Shown here one piece after another: positions 34,368-42,751 of a stretch of DNA of 64,000 nt. A program made the position numbers and the translations under genes. This stretch comes from JAJFJD01 sp965228425 (GTDB lineage Bacteria > Pseudomonadota > Alphaproteobacteria > UBA8366): positions 868,001 through 932,000 of the forward strand of contig OZ245815.1 of assembly GCA_965228425.1 (NCBI GenBank), in the 5' to 3' direction. Numbering within the stretch: the stretch's first letter is position 1; each line of letters opens with the position of its first letter. Under the pieces are notes generated by a model, which was not told the DNA's origin, searched no databases, and was given only the letters and a program-made list of their open reading frames with translations.

Positions 34368-34775
34368 ATGACTCAAGACTGGACGTTCGTTCATAATCGC
34401 GCGGATGACGCCGCGTGGACCGAAGGGTTGCGGAAAATCTTCGAGTATCGCGATCTCGGCATCACGGACGGGACCAATGGCGATTACGTGGCCCATGTAA
34501 TCCGGGCGGTCGATCGGTCCGATCCGGACGAAGTACAACACTGGCACATTCACGACTGCACCTTTCAACTCGTCTATGTCCTGAAGGGCTGGGCCAAGTT
34601 CGAATACGAGGGGCAGGGCGTGCGGAAGATCGCGAAGGGTGACTGTGTCTTGCAGATTCCCAAGATCCGGCATCGCGAAATCGACTGTTCGGAGGATTTC
34701 GAGGTGTTGGAAATCGTCTCCCCGGCCGATTTCGAGACGCGCATCGTCGATGCGCCGGCGGACGCCGCGGACTGA
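34368..34775 (+). CDS. Cupin-domain protein
   Basis: 135 residues from the ATG at 34368, which has GGGAG at 34357-34361. The two cupin motifs are visible: HWHIHDCTFQLVYVLKGWAKF (metal His pair, Tyr/Val core) and a later GDCVLQIPKIRHREIDCS with a metal His. Cupins of this size are metal-dependent small-molecule enzymes or sensors. The function here is unknown. Its stop is 23 bp from the substrate-binding protein start, and the two are probably co-transcribed. The gene is divergent from the ketopantoate reductase-like gene. Confidence 0.78.
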   Translation: MTQDWTFVHNRADDAAWTEGLRKIFEYRDLGITDGTNGDYVAHVIRAVDRSDPDEVQHWHIHDCTFQLVYVLKGWAKFEYEGQGVRKIAKGDCVLQIPKIRHREIDCSEDFEVLEIVSPADFETRIVDAPADAAD

Positions 34776-34797
34776 CGGCCGCGGGGAAACCGACAGC

Positions 34798-35715
34798 ATG
34801 AAAATCGCCGTTCCCGACCTCGTCTCCAATTCCTACTTTCCGGCGCTCGCCGCGCTGCAACTGGGCTATTTCGAGGATGAGGGACTCGATCTGCAGCTCG
34901 AACATATCTTCCCGATCAATAAATCCTGCGAGGCGTTGCGCGACGGCGTGGTTGATTTTGTTGCCGGATCGGCGCATGCGCCGCTGGCCGCCTTCCCGAA
35001 CTGGCAGGGCGCAAAGCTTCTCGCGGCGTTGGCGCAGGGGATGTATTGGCTGCTGGTCGTGCGAAAGGATCTGGATGTCGAGCGTGGCGACATTCAGGCG
35101 GTGCGCGGTATGCGGATCGCCGCCGCGCCCTTCGTTGAATTGGGATTGCGCGCAATGCTGACCGAGGTCGGGATTGATCCCGATGCGGATGTGTCGATCG
35201 GCCTGCCCGAGGGGCGCATGAAACCGGGGGTGTCATTCGGTGTCGCGGCCGCGGATGCGCTGGCCGATGGTGAGATCGACGCCTTCTGGGCCAACGGCAT
35301 GGGTGCGGAAACCGCCGTGAGCGGGGGCGCGGGCAAAATCCTGATCGATATTCGGCGCGGCGACGAGCCGAAGAAGGCGTTCGACTACACGATGCCGTCG
35401 CTGATCACCACCGATGCGCTTATCGAGCGCGATCCGGCGGCGGCTGCCGCGGCCATTCGCGCGATTGTGCGGACCCAGAAGGCGCTGAAGGCGGATGTCG
35501 GTCTGGCAACCCGCGTCGGGAAAGACCTGTTTCCGTCGGATAAGGCCGATCTGATTGTCGATGTGGTACGCCGGGATCTGCCCTATTACGATGCGACGGT
35601 GCGCGAAGACTTCGTTCTGGGCATGAACGAATTCATGACCGCGCTCGGGTGGCTCGAGGGGCCGGCGCCGTATGAGCAGGTCGTGGCGGTCGAATTCAAC
35701 GATCTTTGGGCGTAA
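34798..35715 (+). CDS. NMT1/THI5-like substrate-binding protein without signal peptide
   Basis: 305 residues from the ATG at 34798 (GGGGAAA upstream). The sequence has the periplasmic-binding fold of the NMT1/SsuA/THI5 family: GYFEDEGLDLQL (about 22-33), ALRDGVVDFVAGSAHAPLAAF (about 45-65), and DGEIDAFWANGMGAETAV (about 158-175). The first residues MKIAVPDLVSNSY enter the first beta strand directly, so there is no signal peptide or lipobox, and no permease or ATPase gene is adjacent. It may bind its ligand in the cytoplasm as a biosynthetic or sensory protein, or the true start could be further upstream; earlier in-frame sequence gives no signal peptide. Confidence 0.75.
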   Translation: MKIAVPDLVSNSYFPALAALQLGYFEDEGLDLQLEHIFPINKSCEALRDGVVDFVAGSAHAPLAAFPNWQGAKLLAALAQGMYWLLVVRKDLDVERGDIQAVRGMRIAAAPFVELGLRAMLTEVGIDPDADVSIGLPEGRMKPGVSFGVAAADALADGEIDAFWANGMGAETAVSGGAGKILIDIRRGDEPKKAFDYTMPSLITTDALIERDPAAAAAAIRAIVRTQKALKADVGLATRVGKDLFPSDKADLIVDVVRRDLPYYDATVREDFVLGMNEFMTALGWLEGPAPYEQVVAVEFNDLWA

Positions 35716-35768
35716 TTAACGCTGAACCCCTTTAAATCTCGGTGTTTCTGCCATAAGTTAGGTTTATT

Positions 35769-35784
35769 CGGCTGGCCCCAGCCG
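35769..35784 (+). other. Short GC-rich hairpin between the binding-protein and ygiB-like genes
   Basis: CGGCTG-GCCC-CAGCCG forms a 6-bp stem with a 4-nt loop, 53 bp after the binding-protein stop and 20 bp before the lipoprotein ATG. It has no T-run, so it is at best a weak terminator or a 5' leader hairpin. Confidence 0.25.
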
Positions 35785-35804
35785 CATAGCCTTGTGAGAA
35801 AACC

Positions 35805-36350
35805 ATGAAACGATCGAAATCGATCGCGCTCGTCATGATGAGCGCCAGCACCATCGCCCTGTCCGCATGCGACGAGCCGACGGTGGACGCGGCGGTATTC
35901 GATACGCTTGAGCAATGCATCAGCGACCCTGTGATCTCGGAAAGCCAATGCCGGTCGGAATTCGCCGCCGCGAAGGAGCAGCATATTAAAGCCGCGCCGA
36001 AATACGCATCGAAGGCGGATTGCGAAGCGGATTTCGGGGCAGCGCAATGCGAGCAGGCACCGCAGCGCACACAAAGCGGCGGCAGCGTCTTCATGCCCCT
36101 TATGATGGGATACATGATGGGCAGCATGTTGGCGGGCAATCGCGGCGGGGTGGCCTCGCAGCCGCTCTATCGCTCGACCGACGATCCGAAAAACTACCGG
36201 ACGGCCGACAACAAGAAAGTCGGCGGAAAAACCGGCGCGACCAAGGTGGCACAGTCGGCGGCGCGCAGCCCCAGCATCAAGAGATCGACCGTGTCGCGCG
36301 GTGGGTTCGGTGCCCGAGCCCGGTCGACAGGCTTTACCGGGCGCTCATAG
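35805..36350 (+). CDS. YgiB-like lipoprotein (DUF1190)
   Basis: 181 residues with a lipoprotein signal peptide: basic KRSKS, hydrophobic stretch, and lipobox LSAC at Cys22, followed by Asp23. In E. coli an Asp at +2 retains lipoproteins in the inner membrane, though the rule is not universal. The DUF1190 core follows: VFDTLEQCISD, CRSEFAAAKEQH, KADCEADFG and CEQ, with paired Cys residues that may form disulfides. The middle is Gly/Met rich (MPLMMGYMMGSMLAG), and the tail is Ser/Arg/Gly rich. It sits 22 bp before a YgiC-like ATP-grasp gene, as in E. coli ygiBC. The function of YgiB is unknown; the pairing suggests an envelope-peptidoglycan or polyamine-linked role. Confidence 0.85.
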   Translation: MKRSKSIALVMMSASTIALSACDEPTVDAAVFDTLEQCISDPVISESQCRSEFAAAKEQHIKAAPKYASKADCEADFGAAQCEQAPQRTQSGGSVFMPLMMGYMMGSMLAGNRGGVASQPLYRSTDDPKNYRTADNKKVGGKTGATKVAQSAARSPSIKRSTVSRGGFGARARSTGFTGRS

Positions 36351-36372
36351 GCCAAGACGAGCAAGAATATTT

Positions 36373-37533
36373 ATGGAACGAATACCCGTCGCCGCACGGC
36401 AGGACTGGAAGGATACCGCTCGGGAACATGGGTTCGTGTTCCATTCGATCGATAACGATCCGTACTGGGACGAAACGGCCTATTACAAATTCTCGCTTCG
36501 TCAGATCGAAGACGACCTGGAAGCGCCAAGCGAAGAATTGGAAAAACTCTGTTTTGACGTCGTCGACCGGGTCGTCGGCGACCGAGAGTTGATGAAGCGG
36601 TTGGGGATTCCGGAATACTACTGGGATTTCGTCGCTAACAGTTGGCAGCAGCAGGACCGCAACTTCTACGGCCGGATGGATTTCGCCTATGACGGCAATG
36701 GGCCGGCGAAGTTGTTGGAATACAACGCTGACACGCCGACCACGCTGTATGAAACGGCGATCTTCCAATGGGTCTGGCTCGAGCAGGCGATGGAGCGCGG
36801 GCTCATCCCGGCGGGCTGCGATCAATACAACTCGGTCCATGAAAAACTGCTGGAGGCCTTGCCGCAGCTCGGTGTTCATGAGGTGCTGCACCTCGCCTGC
36901 GCCAGCGACAGCGAAGAGGATCAAGGCACCATCGACTATATCGCCGATTGCGCCCGCCAGGCCGGATTGGATACCCGGACCCTGTTGATGGATGAAATCG
37001 GTATCGACGAGCACGGCCAGTTCACCGATCTCGACGACCGGCTCATCACCGACCTGTTCAAGCTGTATCCCTGGGAATGGATCATGACCGAGGATTTTGG
37101 CGAGAATATCGCGAAAAGCGGCGCCCGGTTCTTCGAGCCGCCTTGGAAAACCATCCTGTCGAACAAGGGGTTGCTGCCTCTGTTATGGGAGATGTTCGAG
37201 GGTCATCCGAACTTGCTGCCGAGTTATTTCGAGGACGATCCGAAAGCGTCCGAGCTCGGCGATACCTATATCCGCAAGCCGTTGTATTCCCGCGAAGGGC
37301 TGAACATCTCGGTCGTGCGCGACGGCCGGGTGGAGTACAGCATCGACGGGCCGTACGGCGTCGAGGGCTATATCGTCCAGGCCTACAACCCGCTGCCGGA
37401 ATTCGACGGCAACTTCGCGATGACCGGCTGTTGGTTGATCGCCAGCCAAGCCGCCGGCATGTGCGTGCGCGAGGACAAGGCCCTCATCACCGGCGACGAC
37501 TCTCGCTTCATCCCGCACGTCATCATCGGCTAA
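36373..37533 (+). CDS. YgiC-like ATP-grasp protein (glutathionylspermidine synthetase family)
   Basis: 386 residues, the same length as E. coli YgiC. It corresponds to the synthetase (ATP-grasp) domain of glutathionylspermidine synthase without the amidase domain. Conserved segments include YWDETAYYKFSL near the N-terminus, MDFAYDGNGPAKLLEYNADTPTTLYE (about 96-121, nucleotide/peptide site) and the C-terminal KPLYSREGLNI and GYIVQAYNPLPEFDG (ATP site). YgiC is not thought to make glutathionylspermidine; it may ligate a peptide and an amine. The ATG at 36373 is used because homology starts with RIPVAARQDW. No ribosome-binding site is clear, so coupling to the lipoprotein gene 22 bp upstream is likely. 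Confidence 0.88.
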   Translation: MERIPVAARQDWKDTAREHGFVFHSIDNDPYWDETAYYKFSLRQIEDDLEAPSEELEKLCFDVVDRVVGDRELMKRLGIPEYYWDFVANSWQQQDRNFYGRMDFAYDGNGPAKLLEYNADTPTTLYETAIFQWVWLEQAMERGLIPAGCDQYNSVHEKLLEALPQLGVHEVLHLACASDSEEDQGTIDYIADCARQAGLDTRTLLMDEIGIDEHGQFTDLDDRLITDLFKLYPWEWIMTEDFGENIAKSGARFFEPPWKTILSNKGLLPLLWEMFEGHPNLLPSYFEDDPKASELGDTYIRKPLYSREGLNISVVRDGRVEYSIDGPYGVEGYIVQAYNPLPEFDGNFAMTGCWLIASQAAGMCVREDKALITGDDSRFIPHVIIG

Positions 37534-37539
37534 CGTCGG

Positions 37540-38451
37540 CTATCCGCTGGCGTGCACCACGAAGGGCGCGCCGGTGGTGCGGTGTAGGGTGCGCCGGTCT
37601 TCCTCCGTGTAGTCGTTGACGCCGAGATGCATGGTGCAGCGGTTGTCCCAAACCACGAGATCGCGCGTCGACCAGACATGGCGATACATATATTTCGGCT
37701 GCTCGGCCTGTGAATAGAGCCAACCCAACAGCGCCCGGCTCTCGGCTTGCGACCATCCCTCGAAGCCATAGACGAAGGCCGGGTTGATATAGAGCGTTTC
37801 GTACCCCGCTTCGTGCGCATGAACGACCGGATGGACGACCGGTGTGCGGTACTGCGCCTGAAGGTCCTGTTTGTCCGGATCGTCCTCTGCGGTCGGGTCG
37901 TAAACCAAGGCCTCGTCCGAGCCTTGCTGCTGCATGACGAAGGATGTGGCGTGGACGGCGTTCAGACTGCGCAGGGTTGCTTGCATGCCGGGCGTGCAGT
38001 CCTCGAAGACCGCGCGCATGTTTGTCCAGATCGTGTCCGCGCAGGCTTCCGGCGTCTCGACACCGTAGAGGCTGGTAACGGCGACGGGCTCGCGCCGGAA
38101 GGTGACGTCGGTATGCCACATCGGTGCACGCGGTCCCCGCTTGCCGGGTTTGTTCAACATCAACTCGACCTTTGGATAGCCGGGCAACGGCAAGGTCGTG
38201 CGCGCCGACAGTTCCTGCGGATGGACGTCCAATTCCCCGAACCGCTCCATGAAGGCGGCGTGTTCGTCGGGCGTCAGCGTCTGGTCGGGAAAGACCAGGA
38301 CATGGCGGGCGTGGAAGGCGTCGAGAATTGCGGCCCAAGTTGAGTCGTCGACTGTGCGGCAATCGACCCCATGAACGCGCGTGCCGATTGACTTGGTCAA
38401 CGGCTGCAGCGTCAGCGGCGACGTTTCGGTCTGTGCAGCGGCGTTACTCAT
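37540..38451 (-). CDS. TauD/TfdA-family Fe(II)/2-oxoglutarate dioxygenase (2 of 6)
   Basis: 303 residues, typical length. Iron ligands are His113 and Asp115 (MWHTDVTFRR) and His275 (CTMHLG); Arg291 (HRTTG) should bind 2-oxoglutarate. The N-terminal domain has HVLVFPDQTLTPDEHAAF, the standard TauD opening. AGAGGATC precedes the ATG. It is convergent with the ygiC gene and divergent from another TauD/TfdA gene (153 bp apart), so the two dioxygenases share a regulatory region. The insert between the iron motif and the distal His contains a long acidic loop (about 195-210) not seen in the other family members here. Substrate unknown; taurine-like sulfonates or aryloxy acids are the family range. 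Confidence 0.87.
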   Translation of the reverse strand: MSNAAAQTETSPLTLQPLTKSIGTRVHGVDCRTVDDSTWAAILDAFHARHVLVFPDQTLTPDEHAAFMERFGELDVHPQELSARTTLPLPGYPKVELMLNKPGKRGPRAPMWHTDVTFRREPVAVTSLYGVETPEACADTIWTNMRAVFEDCTPGMQATLRSLNAVHATSFVMQQQGSDEALVYDPTAEDDPDKQDLQAQYRTPVVHPVVHAHEAGYETLYINPAFVYGFEGWSQAESRALLGWLYSQAEQPKYMYRHVWSTRDLVVWDNRCTMHLGVNDYTEEDRRTLHRTTGAPFVVHASG

Positions 38452-38604
38452 GGCGATCCTCTTGATAGCCCATCGTTACTGAATCGGGTGGCGTGTCGAA
38501 GGGGTAGTATATGGCAAAATTCGCCCAACCGTGAACTTGCGCCGTTTCACGCTTCCCGCCATGCTTGACGGGCAGGTGATCCATCAACAGTCCCGAGACA
38601 CGTC

Positions 38605-39510
38605 ATGGCGATTTCCGTCACCCCGTTGCGTCCGTCGTTCGCGGCCGAGATCCGCGGTATCGATCTCACGAAACCCGTCGATGCCGCCGCCTTTGCCGAG
38701 ATCGAGGCGGCTTTTCACCAATACGGCGTGCTCGTCTTTCCCGACCAGCCGGTGACCGACGCACAGCAAGTCGATTTCAGCGCGCTGTTCGGGCCGGTCA
38801 TCACGGCGACCCAGTATCATCGCGACGCGCCGGAACGCCGCGTGCCCGACAATATCTCCGATATTTCGAATATCGGCCCCGACGGTGCATTGATGGCGCC
38901 GGACGACGAGCGCCGCATGCACCATAAAGCAAACGAACTCTGGCATACCGACGGTACATTCAAGCATGTTCCAGCGCGGTGTTCTTTGTTGTCCGCCCGC
39001 GAAATACCGAAGGCCGACGGCGATACCGAATTCGCCGACATGCGCGCGGCCTATGACGCGCTCCCGGAGGATCGGAAGCGCGAGATCGATGACCTGGTCG
39101 TGGAGCACAGCATCTTCCATTCGCGCGAGAAGATCGGCTTTTCCGGCTATACGGAAGCGGCGCGCGCAGGCCTGCCGCCGGTCGATCAAGTGCTGGTCCG
39201 CACCCACCCGGCGACCGGGCGCAAGGCACTCTACCTCGCTTCCCACATCACGCATGTGGTCGGCTGGCCGGTCGAGAAAGGCCGCCGATTGATCGACGAC
39301 TTGACCGCGCATGCGACCCAACCGGATTTCGTCTACCGGCACCGTTGGCGACCTTATGATCTGGTGCTGTGGGATAACCGCTGCACCATGCATCGGGCGC
39401 GGCCGTATGACGATTTGAGGGAACGGCGCGTCATGCACCGGACCACCGTGTCGGACGAGGTCAACTCGGTTGAACGCGAACGGCCGGAAAGGGCCGCTGC
39501 CGCAGGTTAG
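38605..39510 (+). CDS. TauD/TfdA-family Fe(II)/2-oxoglutarate dioxygenase (3 of 6, TfdA-like)
   Basis: 301 residues. The facial triad is His114, Asp116 (WHTDGTFK) and His263 (CTMHRA), with Arg279 (HRTTVS) for 2-oxoglutarate. The DTEFADMRAAYDAL stretch (about 138-151) and overall layout are those of the TfdA branch, to which 2,4-D dioxygenase belongs. It is close to the protein at 55199-56089 in that region. The gene is divergent from the previous TauD-type gene, so they may respond to the same regulator. TfdA-like proteins in soil and marine bacteria attack ether-linked aryloxyacetic acids or related acids; the natural substrate here is not known. Confidence 0.87.
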   Translation: MAISVTPLRPSFAAEIRGIDLTKPVDAAAFAEIEAAFHQYGVLVFPDQPVTDAQQVDFSALFGPVITATQYHRDAPERRVPDNISDISNIGPDGALMAPDDERRMHHKANELWHTDGTFKHVPARCSLLSAREIPKADGDTEFADMRAAYDALPEDRKREIDDLVVEHSIFHSREKIGFSGYTEAARAGLPPVDQVLVRTHPATGRKALYLASHITHVVGWPVEKGRRLIDDLTAHATQPDFVYRHRWRPYDLVLWDNRCTMHRARPYDDLRERRVMHRTTVSDEVNSVERERPERAAAAG

Positions 39511-39511
39511 C

Positions 39512-40330
39512 CTAGTACCAGACGCCCTTGCCGGCGCCGCCGTTCGGTATCAGCAACTCGCCGTTCATCGCCGACGCTTGGTTCGACGCCAGGAAGACAG
39601 CGACATAGGCCACCTCGGATGCGTCGACCATGCGGCCGAGGGAATTCGTGCGCGGTGCGTCTTCGGCATAATCCTGCGCTTCCAGTTCTTCCGGCGACAA
39701 TCCCGTCTCCTTCGACCGTTCGGCGAGTTGCACCGCAGTGCGTTCCGTCCGGGTCATGCCGGGATGGATGCAGTTCACCGTGATGCCGTCGCGGCCAAGC
39801 TGCATCGCCAGCGTTCGGGTGAAATGCACCAGCGACGTGTTGCGCGCGCCGCCGCTGAGGTTGCCGGGGGTGCGCGAGTTGGTGCCGCTGATGTTGATGA
39901 CGCGGCCCCAGCCGGCCTTTTTCAGATGCGGGATGGCGGCGCGGGTCAGGCGCAGCGCGCCCATGTACTTCGTGTCGAAATCGTTCAGGAAATCCTCGTC
40001 GACGATGGTGTCGATCCGGCCGACCGCGTTGGGCGAGCCGCCGGGCGCCGAGGCGCTGTTGATTAGGACCTCAAGGCCACCCAAGGTTTCGGCGGCGGCA
40101 TCGACGGTGGCGTCGACCGCGGCCCGGTCGGTCACGTCGCAGGCGAGCGCGCTGACCGTGGCACCGGTCTCCCCGGCGATTTCCTTTGCCGCCTCTTCGA
40201 GGGGCCCGATGCTGCGGGCCGTCAGCACTATATCGACGCCTTCGCGCGCGAGTTCATACGCGATCGCCTTTCCGATGCCGCGCGATCCGCCGGCGACAAG
40301 GGCCTTCTTTCCCGCTAATCCGAAATCCAT
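39512..40330 (-). CDS. SDR-family oxidoreductase lacking the usual Tyr/Lys pair
   Basis: 272 residues with a Rossmann fold. The cofactor loop GGSRGIG (14-20) is intact, as are the NSAS motif (91-94), Ser148 (INISG) and the PGMTRTE motif (190-196). At the place of the YxxxK active-site pair the sequence reads SGGARNTS (159-166), aligning Gly160 with Tyr and Asn164 with Lys. It is therefore an atypical SDR that may bind substrates without the usual hydride chemistry, or use another acid. AGGAGG precedes the ATG. It lies 30 bp after the ThDP beta-subunit gene on the same strand, so it is the last gene of that operon. Confidence 0.82.
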   Translation of the reverse strand: MDFGLAGKKALVAGGSRGIGKAIAYELAREGVDIVLTARSIGPLEEAAKEIAGETGATVSALACDVTDRAAVDATVDAAAETLGGLEVLINSASAPGGSPNAVGRIDTIVDEDFLNDFDTKYMGALRLTRAAIPHLKKAGWGRVINISGTNSRTPGNLSGGARNTSLVHFTRTLAMQLGRDGITVNCIHPGMTRTERTAVQLAERSKETGLSPEELEAQDYAEDAPRTNSLGRMVDASEVAYVAVFLASNQASAMNGELLIPNGGAGKGVWY

Positions 40331-40360
40331 AGCTGCCTCCTGTGTTGGTGTGGCGTAACG

Positions 40361-40939
40361 CTATTTGAGCGAGTCGCGCAGTCCGCCGACAACTTCGGTC
40401 CGCGATCGCACTTGCCACGGACGGCGTTTGCCGATGGCCTCGTTTTGAATCTCCGGGTAGACCTTCAGCGCAATGAAGACCGGGCCGGTATCGTCCAGGA
40501 TGCCGGGTAGCTCGCGTTTGAAATCCTCGATCTCGGTGAAAGAATGCGCCTTCGGATAGCCTGAGGCTTTGGCAATCGCGGCGTAGTCGACGTTCTTCGC
40601 GTTCGGGACCGGCTGGCCGCCGGTGGTGGCGTAGACTTCGTTATCCAGCATGAAGTGATAGAAATTCGTCGGGTTCTGCTCGGCGATGGTGGTGAGAATT
40701 CCCATGCTCATCAGCAGGTCGCCTTCGGAATCGAACAACACGATCTTGCGGTCCGGCTGCGCCAGGGCGAGGCCGAGACCGAAGCCCGAATGGCCGCCCA
40801 TTGCGGGATCGCCCAACGGTACGTCGCGGTGCGGTTCGTCGCTCATCGGGACCCAATGGCGGCCGCCGCGGCCGGGGATGGTGATCGCGTCGCCACGGTG
40901 CTCCCTATAGACCTGCAGCAATTCGGCAGTGTGCATCAT
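40361..40939 (-). CDS. ThDP-dependent decarboxylase, beta (diphosphate-domain) subunit
   Basis: 192 residues, only the C-terminal diphosphate-binding domain of a ThDP enzyme, as in sulfopyruvate decarboxylase ComE. The cofactor region is GGHSGFGLGLALA (48-60) then FDSEGDLLMS (69-78) and FMLDNEVYATTGGQP (96-110). The Mg-binding GDGS motif is SEGD here: Glu72 replaces Asp, while Asn100 is kept. It needs the partner alpha chain, whose gene ends 16 bp upstream. ComDE decarboxylates sulfopyruvate, and related pairs act on phosphonopyruvate; neither substrate is shown by the neighbours, so I name it only as a two-subunit decarboxylase. Confidence 0.8.
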   Translation of the reverse strand: MMHTAELLQVYREHRGDAITIPGRGGRHWVPMSDEPHRDVPLGDPAMGGHSGFGLGLALAQPDRKIVLFDSEGDLLMSMGILTTIAEQNPTNFYHFMLDNEVYATTGGQPVPNAKNVDYAAIAKASGYPKAHSFTEIEDFKRELPGILDDTGPVFIALKVYPEIQNEAIGKRRPWQVRSRTEVVGGLRDSLK

Positions 40940-40955
40940 TGTCGGGTCTCCTTAC

Positions 40956-41474
40956 TTACCGGTTGAAGCCGTGGAACTCGTCGGCGACGAGGATGACGAC
41001 GGGTTTCTTGGTGCGTTCCGTTTCCTCGAAGGCGACGGAGATCCGGTCGGCGTCTCCGTCATTCTCTACGAGATAGTATTTCAGGCCGAAGGCGTTGATG
41101 AACGGTTCGGTGAAATCGGCGGCGGTGTCCTTGTTGACCCCATGCCGCGTGTAACCGCGATATCCCACCATCAACACGACGGGAATCTCCAGGCTCATCA
41201 GCCAGCCGCGGATCGAATCGCCGGATTCCATCATGCCGGTATTCTGGATCAGGACGACCGGCGTGTTGCCGCCCGCGGACAGGCCCGCCGCGATCGAGCA
41301 GGCGTGGCCTTCGCGGCTGACGCCGACCAGGCGCAGGCTCGGCTCGGCCTCCATCAGCAGGAACAGCCAGTTGGTCTCGCTGTCGGGCAGCCAGACCACA
41401 TCGGTGACGCCGTTCTTCTTCATCTGCTCGAGAACCTTCTCGGGACTCAGGACGGCGGCTTGCTCATCACTCAT
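40956..41474 (-). CDS. ThDP-dependent decarboxylase, alpha (pyrimidine-domain) subunit
   Basis: 172 residues, only the N-terminal pyrimidine-binding domain, as in ComD. It begins VLEQMKKNGVTDVVWLPDSE, with Glu55 (SREGHACSIAAGLSAGG) as the activating Glu. It also has the QNTGMMESGDSIRG segment (96-109), typical of the sulfopyruvate and phosphonopyruvate decarboxylase alpha region. AGAGGAAA precedes the ATG. It pairs with the beta subunit gene 16 bp downstream. It would supply the pyrimidine site and half of the active site. The gene is divergent from the ketopantoate reductase (151 bp apart). Confidence 0.8.
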   Translation of the reverse strand: MSDEQAAVLSPEKVLEQMKKNGVTDVVWLPDSETNWLFLLMEAEPSLRLVGVSREGHACSIAAGLSAGGNTPVVLIQNTGMMESGDSIRGWLMSLEIPVVLMVGYRGYTRHGVNKDTAADFTEPFINAFGLKYYLVENDGDADRISVAFEETERTKKPVVILVADEFHGFNR

Positions 41475-41625
41475 GGGGTTTCCTCTTCTTGCGAATGACG
41501 GCGTGAAAATCCCGCCGTTAGGGCGGGCGGACGAATTCGAATACCATAGGGCCGTAGAACAAGTCGTAGCGTATGCGGCGGGCCAGAGGCAAATCTGCGG
41601 CCCGGATCAAGGGAGGCCCCACCGA

Positions 41626-42678
41626 ATGTCAAAGCGGATCGTAATTATCGGCGCCGGTGCCGTCGGCGGCTATGTCGGCGGGCATCTGGCCCGTGCCGGG
41701 CAGGACGTGCGTCTGTTCGACCCGTGGCCGGCGCATGTGGAGACGATCAACGCCTCCGGGCTGTGCCTGGAAGGGACGCAGGGCGAACACGTCGTGCGGG
41801 TCCCCGCGATTCACTTGCATGAGATGCAGGCCATGAGCCAGGCACCGGCCGACGTCGCGATCCTCTGCACGAAGTCCTTCGACACCGAATGGGCCGCTCG
41901 CGCGGTTTTGCAGTATCTGACGCCCGGCGGTTACCTCGTCTCCATGCAGAACGGCATGAACGAAGAACAGGTCGCCGCCGTGGCCGGGTGGGACCGCACA
42001 GTCGGCTGCATCGTCAGCACGATCAGCGTCAATTGCTACGCGCCTGGGCGGATCAAGCGGTTCCAGCAGCCGGGCGGCAAGAAACACACGGTCTTCCGGG
42101 TCGGCGAACCACACGGCCGAACCACGCCGCGGGCGCAGGAACTGGCCGACATCTTCAGCCATGTGGACAGCGCCGCCGTGACGCAGAATCTTTGGGGCGA
42201 ACGCTGGACCAAGCTGACCACCAACAGTCTGACCCATGGGCTGTTGGGGGCGACCGGCGAGGACAACCGCTCGGTCTATGTGGAACACGGGTCGGCGCAC
42301 CGGCTCGGCATCAAGCTGGCCGGCGAAGCGATCGCGGTCGGGCGCGCGCTCGGCTACGACGTCGGAACGATTCTGGGCATCGCGCCGGACGATTGGGTCG
42401 CCGCCGCGGCGGGCGACGCCGCGGCGCTGGAAATCGTGCAATCCGGCTTGGCGCATTGGATGACCACGCTTATAGAACCGTCGCAGTCGTCGGTCGGGCG
42501 GGACGTGGCGCGCGGCCGCCGGTCCGAGATCGAATACACCAACGGCCTGATCGCGGCGAAGGGTGCGGAGGTCAACGTCCCGGCACCGACCCATGCCGCC
42601 CTGACCGAGATCGTCCTGCGCATCGACCGGGGCGACCTGAAGGCCAACCCGGCGAACATCGAGGGTATCCCGGTTTGA
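41626..42678 (+). CDS. Ketopantoate reductase (PanE/ApbA) family protein
   Basis: 350 residues. The Rossmann loop GAGAVGGYVGGHLARAG is canonical (residues 9-25), unlike the other family member at 33136-34206. The C-terminal helical domain follows, with NLWGERWTKLTTNSLTHGLLG (about 186-206), where the Lys is the expected catalytic residue and Asn the substrate-binding one. GGGAGG lies 10 bp before the ATG. It should reduce 2-dehydropantoate or a related 2-oxo acid with NADPH. It has no pantothenate genes nearby. The next gene, PrpD-like, follows 73 bp downstream on the same strand, so it may act on a different 2-oxo or branched acid. Confidence 0.78.
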   Translation: MSKRIVIIGAGAVGGYVGGHLARAGQDVRLFDPWPAHVETINASGLCLEGTQGEHVVRVPAIHLHEMQAMSQAPADVAILCTKSFDTEWAARAVLQYLTPGGYLVSMQNGMNEEQVAAVAGWDRTVGCIVSTISVNCYAPGRIKRFQQPGGKKHTVFRVGEPHGRTTPRAQELADIFSHVDSAAVTQNLWGERWTKLTTNSLTHGLLGATGEDNRSVYVEHGSAHRLGIKLAGEAIAVGRALGYDVGTILGIAPDDWVAAAAGDAAALEIVQSGLAHWMTTLIEPSQSSVGRDVARGRRSEIEYTNGLIAAKGAEVNVPAPTHAALTEIVLRIDRGDLKANPANIEGIPV

Positions 42679-42751
42679 CCCGGCACGCGGTTCTGCGTTG
42701 CAATTGACGGAACGGCCCTCGGCCCTCGCCAACAAGATATCGGAACGAAAT

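Noticed and set aside
40361..41474. Confident call as sulfopyruvate decarboxylase (ComDE)
   Set aside because: The domain split matches, but the Mg motif differs and no sulfonate or coenzyme M genes are adjacent, so the substrate is left open.
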